Below are positions 25,981 to 35,330 of a stretch of 64,000 nt of DNA, one piece after another (position 1 is the stretch's first letter; each line of letters begins with the position of its first letter). The stretch covers positions 305,956 through 369,955 of the forward strand of contig NZ_WIQU01000022.1 of assembly GCF_015732285.1 (NCBI RefSeq), read 5' to 3'. This stretch comes from Pectinatus frisingensis. Its GTDB lineage: Bacteria; Bacillota; Negativicutes; Selenomonadales; Selenomonadaceae. The translations under genes were made by a program, and so were the position numbers. Below the pieces are notes generated by a model. That model searched no databases. It was not told the origin of the DNA and worked only from the letters and a program-made list of their open reading frames with translations.

Positions 25981-28035
25981 TTACGTATCAAATATTTTGA
26001 AAAAATTATTTTTATATTGTAATTTTATGGTTTCAATTATTGCAGCAATATTATTTTGTGTATGACACCATTGTTCAGCTTCATTACGCGCATTTAACAG
26101 AATGTCTGTATCGTTTAAAACATCGGCAATTTTTAAATCAGGCAAACCATGCTGCATTGTACCAAAGAATTGTCCGGGACCTCTGAGTTGTAAATCTGCT
26201 TCAGCAAGTTTAAAACCATCGTTGACTTTTTCCATCAAAGTCAATCTTTGCTTTGATTTGTCACTTTTGTTGTCAGATAAAAGTATACAGTAAGAATTAT
26301 AAGGACCTCGGCCAATTCTTCCTCTTAATTGGTGAAGTTGAGCCAGGCCAAAACGGTCAGCTCCTTCTATCACCATTATAGATGCATTAGGTACGTTTAC
26401 TCCAACTTCGATTACGGTGGTTGAAACTAAAAGCTTTATTTTATTGGTAAAAAAATCATTCATTATTTGTTCTTTGTTTTTCGTATTTAATTTACCGTGT
26501 AATAAGGCACAAGAAGTATTTTTAAAAACAGTATGAGTAAGTTCCTCATAAACTGCTTCTGCCGAGACGGCAACAACATTTTCTGAAGTTTCAATTAAAG
26601 GACAAACAACATAAGCTTGTCTCCCTGCATTTATTTGCTGGTAGACAAATTTGTATATTTTATCTCGAGCGGACTTTGTCCGTAAAAAAGTCCTTATTGG
26701 CTTTCTGCCCGGTGGCAGATGCTTTATTGAAGATATATCAAGATCGCCATATACAGTAAGTGTCATTGTTCGTGGTATAGGTGTGGCTGTCATAACCAGT
26801 ACATCGGGGGTATATGAAGCTTTGGTTTCTAAACGGGCTCTTTGTTCGATACCAAATCTATGCTGTTCATCAGTCACGACAAATCCCAGTTTTGCAAAAA
26901 TAACTTTGTCTTGGATTAAAGCATGTGTACCGATGATTATCTGCCATTCTCCGGTGGCTATTTTTCCCAATGCATCTTCATGTTCCTTGGATGAAAGACT
27001 GCCGGTCAGTAATCCGACTTTTATATCCAATTTTGTTAAAGTCCGGCAAAAATTTACAAAATGTTGTTTTGCTAATATTTCGGTCGGTGCCATAAGAGCT
27101 CCTTGATAACCATTTTCAATTGTTTTAACCAAGGCAAGTAATGCAATGACAGTCTTACCCGAACCTACATCACCTTGCAGGAGCCGCTGCATTGGAATAG
27201 GGGATTCCATGTCATGACAGATTTCCCGCCAGACATTCTGCTGATCAATAGTAAGCTTAAAGGGCAGCTGCTGATATAATTTGTTTGTAAGATTACTGTT
27301 TGCCAGATAACGTATGCCGCGTCGATTTTGGCTATTGATTTTGCGGCGATAAATCAGGCCGCATTGCATGATAAAAAGTTCCTCAAAAATCAGCATACGG
27401 CGAGCAGCTGTTATTTCATCTTTATTTTGTGGCTGATGAATATATCGCAGTGCAGTTTTTTTATCTACCAATTTATACCTAGTCCTTATTGAGAGAGGCA
27501 GCGCACAAGGAACTTTTTGCAGATCAGTTAATACTGTGCTGATGATCTGTCGGAAAAATTTTGGCTTTATGGTTTCCGGCAGGGTATATAAGGGCAAAAA
27601 TTTACATTCTACTTCATTATTTTCTAATACTGAATATGAAGCTACCTGATTGATTGTCATATGGCCATAACCACCATAAGCATAGTCAGCCTTACCTCTG
27701 ATAAATATATTACTGCCGATTTTTAAGGTTTTTTTAATAAATGGTTGATTAAACCAGATGATTTGAATAGTTGCGCTGTCATCTGCCAATAGAGCAGTTG
27801 TAATTTTCATGCCGCGACGTGATACCTTTTCCTGAATGTTCAGCATCCGTCCCGTTATATTTACTAAAGTGCCGGCATTGACCATGCTGATTGGTGTTAA
27901 TTCGCTTTGATCACTGTAGCGTTTAGGGTAGTATGTTAAAAGGTCATAGATATTTTCAATGCCAATTTTTTTTAAAGCTTTAGATTTTTGTGGTCCAATA
28001 CCTTTTAAATATTGGATATTTTGTTTAAGGTCCAT
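25981..28035 (-). CDS. recG: RecG, branch-migration DNA helicase
   Basis: RecG remodels stalled forks and Holliday junctions. The 684-residue protein has the N-terminal wedge/OB domain (about 1-230, with LKGIGPQKSKAL near the start) and two helicase domains. Walker A is GDVGSGKTVIA, the DExH box is DEQHRFG, motif III is MTATPIPRT and motif VI is QLRGRIGRG. I start at the ATG at 28035, 8 bases from aggg; upstream ATG and GTG codons are too close to that site. A hairpin overlaps its stop codon. It is co-transcribed with trmO 26 bases upstream. Confidence 0.95.
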   Translation of the reverse strand: MDLKQNIQYLKGIGPQKSKALKKIGIENIYDLLTYYPKRYSDQSELTPISMVNAGTLVNITGRMLNIQEKVSRRGMKITTALLADDSATIQIIWFNQPFIKKTLKIGSNIFIRGKADYAYGGYGHMTINQVASYSVLENNEVECKFLPLYTLPETIKPKFFRQIISTVLTDLQKVPCALPLSIRTRYKLVDKKTALRYIHQPQNKDEITAARRMLIFEELFIMQCGLIYRRKINSQNRRGIRYLANSNLTNKLYQQLPFKLTIDQQNVWREICHDMESPIPMQRLLQGDVGSGKTVIALLALVKTIENGYQGALMAPTEILAKQHFVNFCRTLTKLDIKVGLLTGSLSSKEHEDALGKIATGEWQIIIGTHALIQDKVIFAKLGFVVTDEQHRFGIEQRARLETKASYTPDVLVMTATPIPRTMTLTVYGDLDISSIKHLPPGRKPIRTFLRTKSARDKIYKFVYQQINAGRQAYVVCPLIETSENVVAVSAEAVYEELTHTVFKNTSCALLHGKLNTKNKEQIMNDFFTNKIKLLVSTTVIEVGVNVPNASIMVIEGADRFGLAQLHQLRGRIGRGPYNSYCILLSDNKSDKSKQRLTLMEKVNDGFKLAEADLQLRGPGQFFGTMQHGLPDLKIADVLNDTDILLNARNEAEQWCHTQNNIAAIIETIKLQYKNNFFKIFDT

Positions 28036-28061
28036 TATCATCACCCTGGCTGTTTGATAAA

Positions 28062-28451
28062 TTAGCTTATTACTGGTTTTATGTCGAGCACCGGAGTGCC
28101 ATCCAGCATATCAATACCGGTAAAATATATAGTGTTATTTTCTATTTTTGTTATTTTTACTTCAGATATTCCGATATGATTAGGCCGATGTGGTGAACGA
28201 ATAGAAAAAACACCAGTGATTTTATCACTCTGGCAGGGTTTTTGCAGAAGAGGAGCTTCAGTTGATTGATGAAAGTAAAATATAATCAATATTTTACTTC
28301 CGCAGGTAAGACCTTGCAGTCCATCTTTATAGTCATCCAATAATTTCAGACGTGCTTGTTTTTCCGGTGCATAGATACTTTGGCGTGGTATTTCTGCGGT
28401 ATTTTTAAATTCAGATTCGATAAGGCCGATGGGTCTGACAGTAATTTCCAT
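28062..28451 (-). CDS. trmO: TrmO-like tRNA N6-methyltransferase (TsaA/YaeB family)
   Basis: A 129-residue single-domain protein of the TsaA/YaeB family. TrmO in Escherichia coli methylates N6 of t6A37 in tRNA-Thr using SAM; that role is inferred here. The family signature GVFSIRSPHRPNHIGIS is intact and the N-terminal IGLIESEF and GSKILIIFYFH blocks match. The E. coli enzyme has an extra C-terminal domain absent here, as in many short bacterial and archaeal members. The ribosome site aaagga is well placed. Confidence 0.82.
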   Translation of the reverse strand: MEITVRPIGLIESEFKNTAEIPRQSIYAPEKQARLKLLDDYKDGLQGLTCGSKILIIFYFHQSTEAPLLQKPCQSDKITGVFSIRSPHRPNHIGISEVKITKIENNTIYFTGIDMLDGTPVLDIKPVIS

Positions 28452-28531
28452 AATAGATTTTCCTTTCGTCTTGTCTGGGGTGCTGTTATTTAAAAATGTC
28501 CATTATTACAATGATTAATAGGAAAATTGAA

Positions 28532-28562
28532 ATAAGTACCGTAAAATTCATACGGTACTTAT
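28532..28562 (-). terminator. Intrinsic terminator after aspS
   Basis: A perfect 12-bp stem (ATAAGTACCGTA with TACGGTACTTAT), 7-base loop, T-rich downstream on the minus strand. It begins 6 bases after the aspS stop. Confidence 0.8.
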
Positions 28563-28567
28563 CAATA

Positions 28568-30370
28568 TTAATCTTCTTTATGTTTTTTGCCAGCAATAGT
28601 GGTTTTTATTGAAAGCTCACGCAGCTGTTTGTTATCGACATCAGAAGGTGCCTGGGTCATAAGGCAGGAGGCGCTTTGTGTTTTTGGAAAAGCGATGACG
28701 TCACGGATCGAATCACATTTTGCCATGAGCATGACAAGACGATCCAGACCAAATGCCAATCCTCCGTGCGGTGGAGTGCCATATTGGAAAGCATCCAGCA
28801 TGAAACCGAATTTACTGCGAGCTTGTTCAGGTGTGAGTCCGATGGCTTCAAATACTTTTTCTTGTAAGTCACTATTATAGATACGCAGACTACCGCCGCC
28901 GATTTCGGTACCGTTCAGGACCATATCATATGCTTTAGCTTTTACTCTGCCGGGATCCGTTAAGAGATACTGAACATCTTCATCACAAGGAGCAGTAAAC
29001 GGATGGTGCATTGCCTTCCAGCGATTTTCATTTTCATCGTATTCAAACATTGGAAAGTCAATTACCCATAGGAAAGATAACTTATCGGGGTCAATAAGAT
29101 TTCTGCGACGAGCCATTTCTAGCCGCAAAGCTCCAAGAGCCTGAGCGACGATCAGCGGTTTATCGGCAACAACCAGCAATAAGTCACCAGTTTTAGCTCC
29201 GACAGCCGATTTTATTTTGGCAAAAATTTCTTCTGAATAGAATTTTTTAAATGGTGATTTTATTTCTGTTTCAGTATATTGAATCCAGGCTAATCCTTTA
29301 GCACCATAAGTTTTAACATATTCAACCAAACCGTCCAATTCACGACGTGGTATATTAGCATATCCTGCTACATTGATGACTTTAACCTGTCCGCCGTTTT
29401 GCAGAACGGATTCAAATACCTTGAACTGGGAACCGCGCACATACTCGGAAATATCCATGAGTTCCATACCAAAACGCATATCTGGTTTGTCTGAACCAAA
29501 TCTATCCATAGCATCCTGCCATGTCATGCGTAAAAATGGACCGGGAACCTTAGCACCAATGGCTTTATCGAAAAGTTCAACGATCATGTTTTCCATTGTG
29601 TTTAGAATATATTCCTGATCGACAAAGGACATTTCCACATCAAGCTGAGTAAATTCTGGCTGACGGTCAGCACGCAAATCTTCATCACGAAAACAGCGGA
29701 CAATCTGAAAATATTTTTCATAACCGGCCAGCATCAGTATTTGTTTAAAAATCTGTGGTGATTGGGGCAGAGCATAAAATTTACCCGGATTTAAACGACT
29801 CGGTACTAAAAAGTCACGGGCACCTTCCGGTGTGCTTTTTGTAAGCATCGGAGTTTCGATTTCCAAAAAATCGTTCCTGTCAAAATAATCGCGCATTATT
29901 TTGGTAACGCGATGACGCAGAATGATATTTTTTTGCATTTCCGGACGACGTAAATCGAGATAACGGTATTTTAAACGCAGTGTTTCATCAGTATCAATGT
30001 TGTCCTGAATGTAAAAGGGCGGTGTTTTAGAAATATTCAGTATCCTGAGCTCTTCGCAGTATATTTCAACTTCACCAGTCTGCATATGAGGGTTGATGGT
30101 ATCTGTGGAACGCAGCGAAACCTTGCCACGGACAGCTATGACGTATTCTGAACGCAGTGATTCTGCTTTTGGAAAAGTATCCTTGCCCATCTTATCTTCA
30201 GCGTAGACTGTTTGTACAAGTCCGGAGCGATCACGCAGATCAACAAATATTAATCCACCATGGTCACGGCGCCGAGAAACCCAGCCGCATACGACTACTT
30301 CCTTTCCTACGTCAGCCTTGCTGATTTTTCCGCAATGATGTGTGCGGGGCATTCCTTCTAATGTTTCCAT
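28568..30370 (-). CDS. aspS: AspS, aspartyl-tRNA synthetase
   Basis: A class II synthetase charging tRNA-Asp, possibly also tRNA-Asn. At 600 residues it is the bacterial type, with an N-terminal OB anticodon-binding domain (about 1-110, VCGWVSRRRDHGG), the catalytic core with motif 2 (FRDEDLRADRQPEFTQLD) and motif 3 (GLAFGLDRLVML), and the GAD insertion in between. It follows hisS after 2 bases with gaggtga upstream. I saw no T-box. Whether it is discriminating or non-discriminating depends on genes outside the window. Confidence 0.96.
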   Translation of the reverse strand: METLEGMPRTHHCGKISKADVGKEVVVCGWVSRRRDHGGLIFVDLRDRSGLVQTVYAEDKMGKDTFPKAESLRSEYVIAVRGKVSLRSTDTINPHMQTGEVEIYCEELRILNISKTPPFYIQDNIDTDETLRLKYRYLDLRRPEMQKNIILRHRVTKIMRDYFDRNDFLEIETPMLTKSTPEGARDFLVPSRLNPGKFYALPQSPQIFKQILMLAGYEKYFQIVRCFRDEDLRADRQPEFTQLDVEMSFVDQEYILNTMENMIVELFDKAIGAKVPGPFLRMTWQDAMDRFGSDKPDMRFGMELMDISEYVRGSQFKVFESVLQNGGQVKVINVAGYANIPRRELDGLVEYVKTYGAKGLAWIQYTETEIKSPFKKFYSEEIFAKIKSAVGAKTGDLLLVVADKPLIVAQALGALRLEMARRRNLIDPDKLSFLWVIDFPMFEYDENENRWKAMHHPFTAPCDEDVQYLLTDPGRVKAKAYDMVLNGTEIGGGSLRIYNSDLQEKVFEAIGLTPEQARSKFGFMLDAFQYGTPPHGGLAFGLDRLVMLMAKCDSIRDVIAFPKTQSASCLMTQAPSDVDNKQLRELSIKTTIAGKKHKED

Positions 30371-30372
30371 TA

Positions 30373-31638
30373 TTATTTATTCACCTCAAAAATTAACTTA
30401 TCTATTAATGTATCAAATGGAATTTCCATTTGTTCACTATCTTTCATATTGCGTACGGATGCGATATTTTTGGATAATTCATCATCACCGATGATAACAG
30501 TGTACTTGGCTCCGCTTTTATTGGCCTGTTTCATTTGAGACTTCATGCTGCGGCCAGCATAATCCATCGATGCTGCTATATTGCTGTCACGTAATTGATG
30601 GAGTAATTTGAAGGCTGGCTGCGTAGCATTTTCACCCATTGCCACGATAAATACATCACAAGTATTTTTTTGGGCCGGCAAAAGATGCTGCGTTTCCAGT
30701 GCCAGCAGAATGCGTTCTAATCCGGTTGCAAATCCAACAGCAGGTGTTGGAGCACCGCCGCATTCTTCAATGAGTCCATCATAGCGGCCTCCGCCTAAAA
30801 CAGCACTTTGAGCTCCCAGAGGTGTATATTTGAATTCAAAAGCAGTCTTGGTATAATAGTCAAGGCCGCGTACTAAACGTGGATCTAAAGCGTATTCTAC
30901 ACCAATTGCTGTAAGATGGCGCTGCAGCTGTGCAAAGTGTTCGGAACATTCATCACACAGACTACCGGTTATTGCCGGAGCTCCTATTGACAATTCCCTG
31001 CAGTGTGGATTTTTGCAATCAAGTATTCGCAGGGGATTGCGATTAAAGCGTGATTGGCAGTCTTCACATAATTCATCAAATTTATCTTTGAAAAAAGCCT
31101 GTAATTTCTTTCGATATACAGGCCGGCACTTAGGGCAACCTACCGAGTTTATCTTTAGCTTGATATCGTTTAAACCAATTTGATTTAAGAGGCTGGCACC
31201 AAGCTTTATCACTTCAGCATCAATTAATGGATTTTGTTCTCCGATAGCTTCGACGCCAAACTGATGAAATTCACGGTAGCGGCCGGCCTGTGGTTTATCA
31301 TAGCGAAACATTGAACCAATATAAAATAACTTGGTAATATTACCATCGGCATATAATTTGTTCTGCAGGTAAGCCCGAACGGCTGAAGCAGTATTTTCCG
31401 GGCGTAATGTAATGCTGCGTCCGCTTCTATCAGAAAATGTGTACATTTCTTTTTCAACAACATCAGTAGTTTCACCTATGCCGCGCAGAAATAATTCTGT
31501 ATGTTCAAACATAGGCGTGCGTATTTCTTCAAAACCGAATACAGTACATAAGCGGCGTATTTTTTCTTCCAGATAACGCCACTCGTGAACAGTACCCGGT
31601 AAAATATCCTTTGTACCGCGTGGAATAGTTGTCAGCAT
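30373..31638 (-). CDS. hisS: HisS, histidyl-tRNA synthetase
   Basis: A 421-residue class II synthetase. Motif 2 is seen in FYIGSMFRYDKPQAGRYREF, and the histidine-specific motifs LVRGLDYYTKTAFE and GGGRYDGLIEECGG near residues 258 and 283. A short Cys-containing insertion (CPKCRPVYR, CEDCQSRF, CDECSEHF) lies in the middle, a feature of many Firmicutes HisS proteins, perhaps a zinc-binding element. The ATG has aaggaga 7 bases upstream. It lies 12 bases after hemZ and 2 bases before aspS. Confidence 0.95.
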   Translation of the reverse strand: MLTTIPRGTKDILPGTVHEWRYLEEKIRRLCTVFGFEEIRTPMFEHTELFLRGIGETTDVVEKEMYTFSDRSGRSITLRPENTASAVRAYLQNKLYADGNITKLFYIGSMFRYDKPQAGRYREFHQFGVEAIGEQNPLIDAEVIKLGASLLNQIGLNDIKLKINSVGCPKCRPVYRKKLQAFFKDKFDELCEDCQSRFNRNPLRILDCKNPHCRELSIGAPAITGSLCDECSEHFAQLQRHLTAIGVEYALDPRLVRGLDYYTKTAFEFKYTPLGAQSAVLGGGRYDGLIEECGGAPTPAVGFATGLERILLALETQHLLPAQKNTCDVFIVAMGENATQPAFKLLHQLRDSNIAASMDYAGRSMKSQMKQANKSGAKYTVIIGDDELSKNIASVRNMKDSEQMEIPFDTLIDKLIFEVNK

Positions 31639-31650
31639 TAATATCTCTCC

Positions 31651-33153
31651 TTATTTTCCGTAAACTTCCTCCATCAAAGAGACACGCCGCATAATATAAT
31701 CATCAACACTTTTCAAATAAGCAGCTAAATTTTTCGGGTTAAATAAAGTCTTTAAATATGTTCCCGCCGGAGCTACTATTTTTGTTGACGCATTGCCGCC
31801 TATTCCTAAAATAGTCTGGTGTTCACTCATTATTTGTATATTATATATACTTGCCGCATCTTTTTTGCAGTAACCTGTGTTTTCCAGTTGACCACTCATG
31901 TATCCCTGACGATAAAGATAATATGGCTGATAATCACTGCGACGCAGAGCATTTTCCACTATATGGGCCATCTTCTGGACGACAGCATCATTTGGCAGAG
32001 TAATGTCGGATTTATTTAGTTTCAGTGCCGATCCTTTTTTTATTGCCAGGGCATGTACTGTTATATCGTCCGGTGCTAATCCGATAACTTTTTTTATAGT
32101 ATCGGATGTATCTGCATCTGATTCTCCCGGCAGACCTAATATCAAATCCATATTTATTTTTGCAGAACTCATCCGGCGGATAACATGATAGACATCTATG
32201 ATATCTTGTGGAGTGTGTTTGCGTCCGATAAAATTTAAAGTTCGTTCTTGCATTGTTTGTGGATTTACACTGATTCTGTTGACGCAATACTTATTCATTA
32301 GCAGAATTTTTTCCTGGGTAATTGAGTCGGGGCGTCCTGCCTCCACAGTGAATTCAACAGTATCAACAGTCTTTAAAGATGCCGCATATTTCAGCAATGC
32401 TGCAAAATATTTTTCCGGCAGACTGGTGGGAGTACCCCCACCGATATATATCGTCTGCACTTTTAACTTATAACGGATGATCAATGACTGCAATGAAATT
32501 ACTTCTTTATGCAGGGCAGCCATGAATGAATTCAAAACAGTTTCATCCGGCAGCAAGTTAGAAGGAAATGAACAATACAAACAGCGTGATAAGCAAAATG
32601 GTATACCAATATAGATACTGATTGTACTGGCATCGGACGAAGCAATTGTCGGCAGCTGACGATAGGCAATATCAGTAAGCAAAGCTGCCTTAACCGGTGA
32701 GACGGCATAATCGTCAATGAAACGTCTTATTATTGTCTCACGCGGCATACCAGAGGCAATATAGCGATGAACAATTTTAGCGGGTCGCACACCATGTAGT
32801 ATTCCCCATGGTGCAGTTACCTTGCCAAATTTTGTTTTCAGCAGATGATAAAGATTCCATTTTATAAGGCGATTGACAGCGGCTTTAGAATTTTCATCAC
32901 TGTTTGCAGCAGTTTCTTGCTGCAAACTCTCCGTTCGATCGTCTGTTGTTAAATAGATTCGTGTGTTTACTTTTAGTTCGCCAGCATTAGTGACAGTATT
33001 TTTTATTTCCATGACAGAATAATCACAATGCCGGACAGCTGTTTTAGGAATATACAACCTGAATAAAAGTAATATTTCTCTGATTATCTTATTGATAATT
33101 TCTTTATCATTATCAATTATAAGTTTGCCGATGGTTATAGTTTTTTCTGACAT
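31651..33153 (-). CDS. hemZ: HemZ, coproporphyrinogen dehydrogenase-type radical SAM protein
   Basis: A 500-residue oxygen-independent coproporphyrinogen III dehydrogenase-like radical SAM protein of the HemZ group; haem role inferred from family. An N-terminal extension (about 1-165) of the HemZ type precedes the radical SAM core, whose CX3CX2C motif is CLSRCLYC near residue 190, followed by YIGGGTPTSLPE and NMDLILGLPGES. Its ATG lies inside the end of the fur-family gene (19-base overlap), with no strong ribosome site of its own, so translation is probably coupled. It precedes hisS by 12 bases. Confidence 0.85.
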   Translation of the reverse strand: MSEKTITIGKLIIDNDKEIINKIIREILLLFRLYIPKTAVRHCDYSVMEIKNTVTNAGELKVNTRIYLTTDDRTESLQQETAANSDENSKAAVNRLIKWNLYHLLKTKFGKVTAPWGILHGVRPAKIVHRYIASGMPRETIIRRFIDDYAVSPVKAALLTDIAYRQLPTIASSDASTISIYIGIPFCLSRCLYCSFPSNLLPDETVLNSFMAALHKEVISLQSLIIRYKLKVQTIYIGGGTPTSLPEKYFAALLKYAASLKTVDTVEFTVEAGRPDSITQEKILLMNKYCVNRISVNPQTMQERTLNFIGRKHTPQDIIDVYHVIRRMSSAKINMDLILGLPGESDADTSDTIKKVIGLAPDDITVHALAIKKGSALKLNKSDITLPNDAVVQKMAHIVENALRRSDYQPYYLYRQGYMSGQLENTGYCKKDAASIYNIQIMSEHQTILGIGGNASTKIVAPAGTYLKTLFNPKNLAAYLKSVDDYIMRRVSLMEEVYGK

Positions 33154-33587
33154 TCGCTGCAGTACCCATAAAACGTAACCTGATGGTCAGTTATTTTAAA
33201 ATTGCTTTTTTTCATTATATCAGCTTCCAGGTCGTCCAATAAATCATCAGCAAATTCATTTACTTTACCGCATTTTACGCAAATTAAATGATGATGCTGG
33301 TGAGCATTGGGACTGGCCGTATTAAGCTCATAGCGACGGCAGCCATCACCAAAGTCATTTTTTTGCAAGATATTAATATCTGCTAAAAGTTCCAGGCTGC
33401 GGTAAACAGTTGCCAAGCCAATATCATAATCTTTATCTCGCAGAATGTAATGAACGTCTTCAGCACTCAGGTGTTTGCCAGGATTATCGATAAATACCTG
33501 TAAGACGACCTTTCGCTGCGGTGTAATTTTATGATGAGGTCCTTGTAATTTTTTTGTTAAATCATCAATGGTAATTTTTTTGCCCAC
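33135..33587 (-). CDS. Fur-family metalloregulator
   Basis: A 150-residue Fur-family repressor with an N-terminal winged helix (about 10-85, KITPQRKVVLQVF and GLATVYRSLELL) and a C-terminal metal and dimerisation domain. The structural zinc pairs CVKC and CSEC are present and the HQHHHLIC block carries the usual regulatory metal ligands. Fur, PerR and Zur cannot be separated reliably here; the position ahead of hemZ would suit Fur or PerR. The start is a GTG with aaagggg upstream. It is the first gene of the fur-hemZ-hisS-aspS operon. Confidence 0.87.
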   Translation of the reverse strand: MGKKITIDDLTKKLQGPHHKITPQRKVVLQVFIDNPGKHLSAEDVHYILRDKDYDIGLATVYRSLELLADINILQKNDFGDGCRRYELNTASPNAHQHHHLICVKCGKVNEFADDLLDDLEADIMKKSNFKITDHQVTFYGYCSECQKKL

Positions 33588-33623
33588 AATTGTAAGCCCC
33601 TTTCTCAGAGTAATTTACCATGA

Positions 33624-33652
33624 ATATTACTATCAACTAATTATTTTACCAA
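33624..33652 (-). promoter_or_regulatory. Sigma-A promoter of the fur-hemZ-hisS-aspS operon
   Basis: On the minus strand TTGGTA, 17 bases, TAATAT, about 37 bases ahead of the fur-family start codon. Confidence 0.55.
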
Positions 33653-33694
33653 AAAATAGTATATATTACAAAGTATTTTTAAGAATAACCATAA

Positions 33695-33718
33695 ATGCTT
33701 TTATTATAGTAAAAGCAT
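33695..33718 (-). terminator. Hairpin after the GH18 gene
   Basis: A perfect 9-bp stem (ATGCTTTTA/TAAAAGCAT) with a 6-base loop, T-rich beyond on the minus strand. Confidence 0.55.
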
Positions 33719-33734
33719 AATCTAAAATATGTTA

Positions 33735-34787
33735 TTAGTTTTTATCAACATTCAGTTTACGGTTAAACAACGGCCAGATGTCAGAAGTTTCAAATCCCTT
33801 GCGCCAGCTGGCAATACCAGGCAGGTTATACAAGCTGACTAAATTAAGTTTTTGGCTCAATGAAGCGGAATCTTCCTGCCAGACACGATAACGGAAATTT
33901 TTATCTTGATATTCGAAATAATACTGTTTTTTATCATCGAGCCAGTGTGGCGATAAATTATATTTGTCGATCAAAGAATGGGCTGATTCCATGCTTAAGG
34001 TCTGAGCTGTTACCTTGCCCTCACCTTCCCGCCAAAGGCGCATATATAAGGGGACTCCCAGCACAAGTTTATCGTTGGGGACTCCTTGGGCAAGTGTGGC
34101 TTCCAACCCCTTTTTTACCCAATCATATGAGGCAACTGAACCACTGTCCGATGACAGACGGCTGTGTTCATCATAGGCCATAAGGATAAGATAATCAAGT
34201 GGCTCAGCTAATTCTTTGCGGTCATAGCATTTAGACCATACCGGATTATCGGAAGGAATGGTTATATCCATGGATAAGGTCAAATTTTCACGATGCAGTA
34301 CAATAGCAGACTGTCTGATGAAAGAAGTCAAAGCATTACGGTCCTGTTCGTAAATATTTTCAAAATCAAAATTATAACCGTCAAAATGATTCTTTTCAGC
34401 ATAAAATACCAGCTGTCTTATTATATATTCACGTGCTGCCGGATCATTTAAAAAAGCATGCGTCAAATCCTTATCAAAGTCATTTGTAATTAATGGCCAA
34501 ATCTTATAACCGTTTTCATGGATCCTTTTCACATAGTTTTCACTTATTGTTGTTTTAATAAAACCATTTGGTTTGACGATAGTAAGCCATGATGGTGAGA
34601 TGACGTTTACACCGTCAATTTTAGGCTGACGTGATAAATCATTTGCGGTGTCAAACGTCGGCTGCCAGATAATATTTAATTTTTCTTTGGCAGAATCCTG
34701 CGATTCATTGCCAATACCAGCATCAACAGTAGAAAAGAGCATCATGCTGCAAAGTAAAAATGCTATAAATATTTTTATTGAATACAT
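33735..34787 (-). CDS. Secreted GH18-family glycosyl hydrolase
   Basis: A 350-residue exported protein of glycoside hydrolase family 18, related to the YaaH/SleL-type enzymes that act on peptidoglycan or chitin-like glycans; the substrate is not known. A signal peptide spans about 1-23 (FIAFLLCSMMLFST then VDA). The active-site DxxDxDxE motif is DGYNFDFE, with Glu143 the probable acid. LMAYDEHS and the PGIASWRKGFE end also match the family. I start at the ATG at 34787, 5 bases from tggag. It has a separate promoter region from its divergent neighbour. Confidence 0.85.
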   Translation of the reverse strand: MYSIKIFIAFLLCSMMLFSTVDAGIGNESQDSAKEKLNIIWQPTFDTANDLSRQPKIDGVNVISPSWLTIVKPNGFIKTTISENYVKRIHENGYKIWPLITNDFDKDLTHAFLNDPAAREYIIRQLVFYAEKNHFDGYNFDFENIYEQDRNALTSFIRQSAIVLHRENLTLSMDITIPSDNPVWSKCYDRKELAEPLDYLILMAYDEHSRLSSDSGSVASYDWVKKGLEATLAQGVPNDKLVLGVPLYMRLWREGEGKVTAQTLSMESAHSLIDKYNLSPHWLDDKKQYYFEYQDKNFRYRVWQEDSASLSQKLNLVSLYNLPGIASWRKGFETSDIWPLFNRKLNVDKN

Positions 34788-34803
34788 ATTCACTCCATTA
34801 AAA

Positions 34804-34812
34804 TGGTATAAT
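34804..34812 (+). promoter_or_regulatory. Extended -10 promoter of the zinc-finger-like gene at 34850
   Basis: TGG-TATAAT, an extended -10 element, 37 bases before the start codon; no good -35 is visible. Confidence 0.5.
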
Positions 34813-34849
34813 TAAACAATAAATTATTATTTTACGTGAGGCTAATGCT

Positions 34850-35329
34850 ATGAATACAACACTGACTTTGAGGTGCGGACACAATATTACTGTCAATTTG
34901 CCTGATGATACAAAAGCTCAGGCTGTTTTAATAAAAAAATATCAATCACAGGATTGTCCAATTTGCCGCCGTAAAAAACAAACAATTGCAGCCGCAGAAA
35001 AAGCAGGCCGAATGCAGCTGATAATGAGTGCCTGTAAACCATTACTGGGAGAGGTTTCTGCTGTTGAACAGGCTGAACGGATACGTGAAGGTAAACTGCG
35101 TATGCTTGATGCATTATTTGATAAGACGGTTTTGGCTTATGAATTTAGCAGTGACAAAGAAAAACAAACATTTGAACACTATAGGTGTCGAACTATCCGG
35201 CGTTTTTGCGACAAGCAGAATGCTGCATGGTGGCTCGAACGGCGCAATATGCCGGTGGAAAGTATCATAGAGACCCTAAAGGAAAAAAGTTTTTTAATTG
35301 ACGGACGACTGTTTCAGGAAAAAAAATAA
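34850..35329 (+). CDS. Unknown protein with N-terminal zinc-binding-like motif
   Basis: A 159-residue cytoplasmic protein I do not recognise. The N-terminus carries Cys9-Gly-His11 and, 25 residues later, Cys36-Pro-Ile-Cys39, which together look like a small zinc finger. The rest is charged, helical and Arg/Lys-rich, with a paired Cys (YRCRTIRRFC) and an aromatic AAWWLERRN block near residue 128. The gene stands alone on the plus strand between two minus-strand genes. The ribosome site gtgagg is adequate. A nucleic-acid-binding role is possible but unproven. Confidence 0.7.
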   Translation: MNTTLTLRCGHNITVNLPDDTKAQAVLIKKYQSQDCPICRRKKQTIAAAEKAGRMQLIMSACKPLLGEVSAVEQAERIREGKLRMLDALFDKTVLAYEFSSDKEKQTFEHYRCRTIRRFCDKQNAAWWLERRNMPVESIIETLKEKSFLIDGRLFQEKK

Positions 35330-35330
35330 T

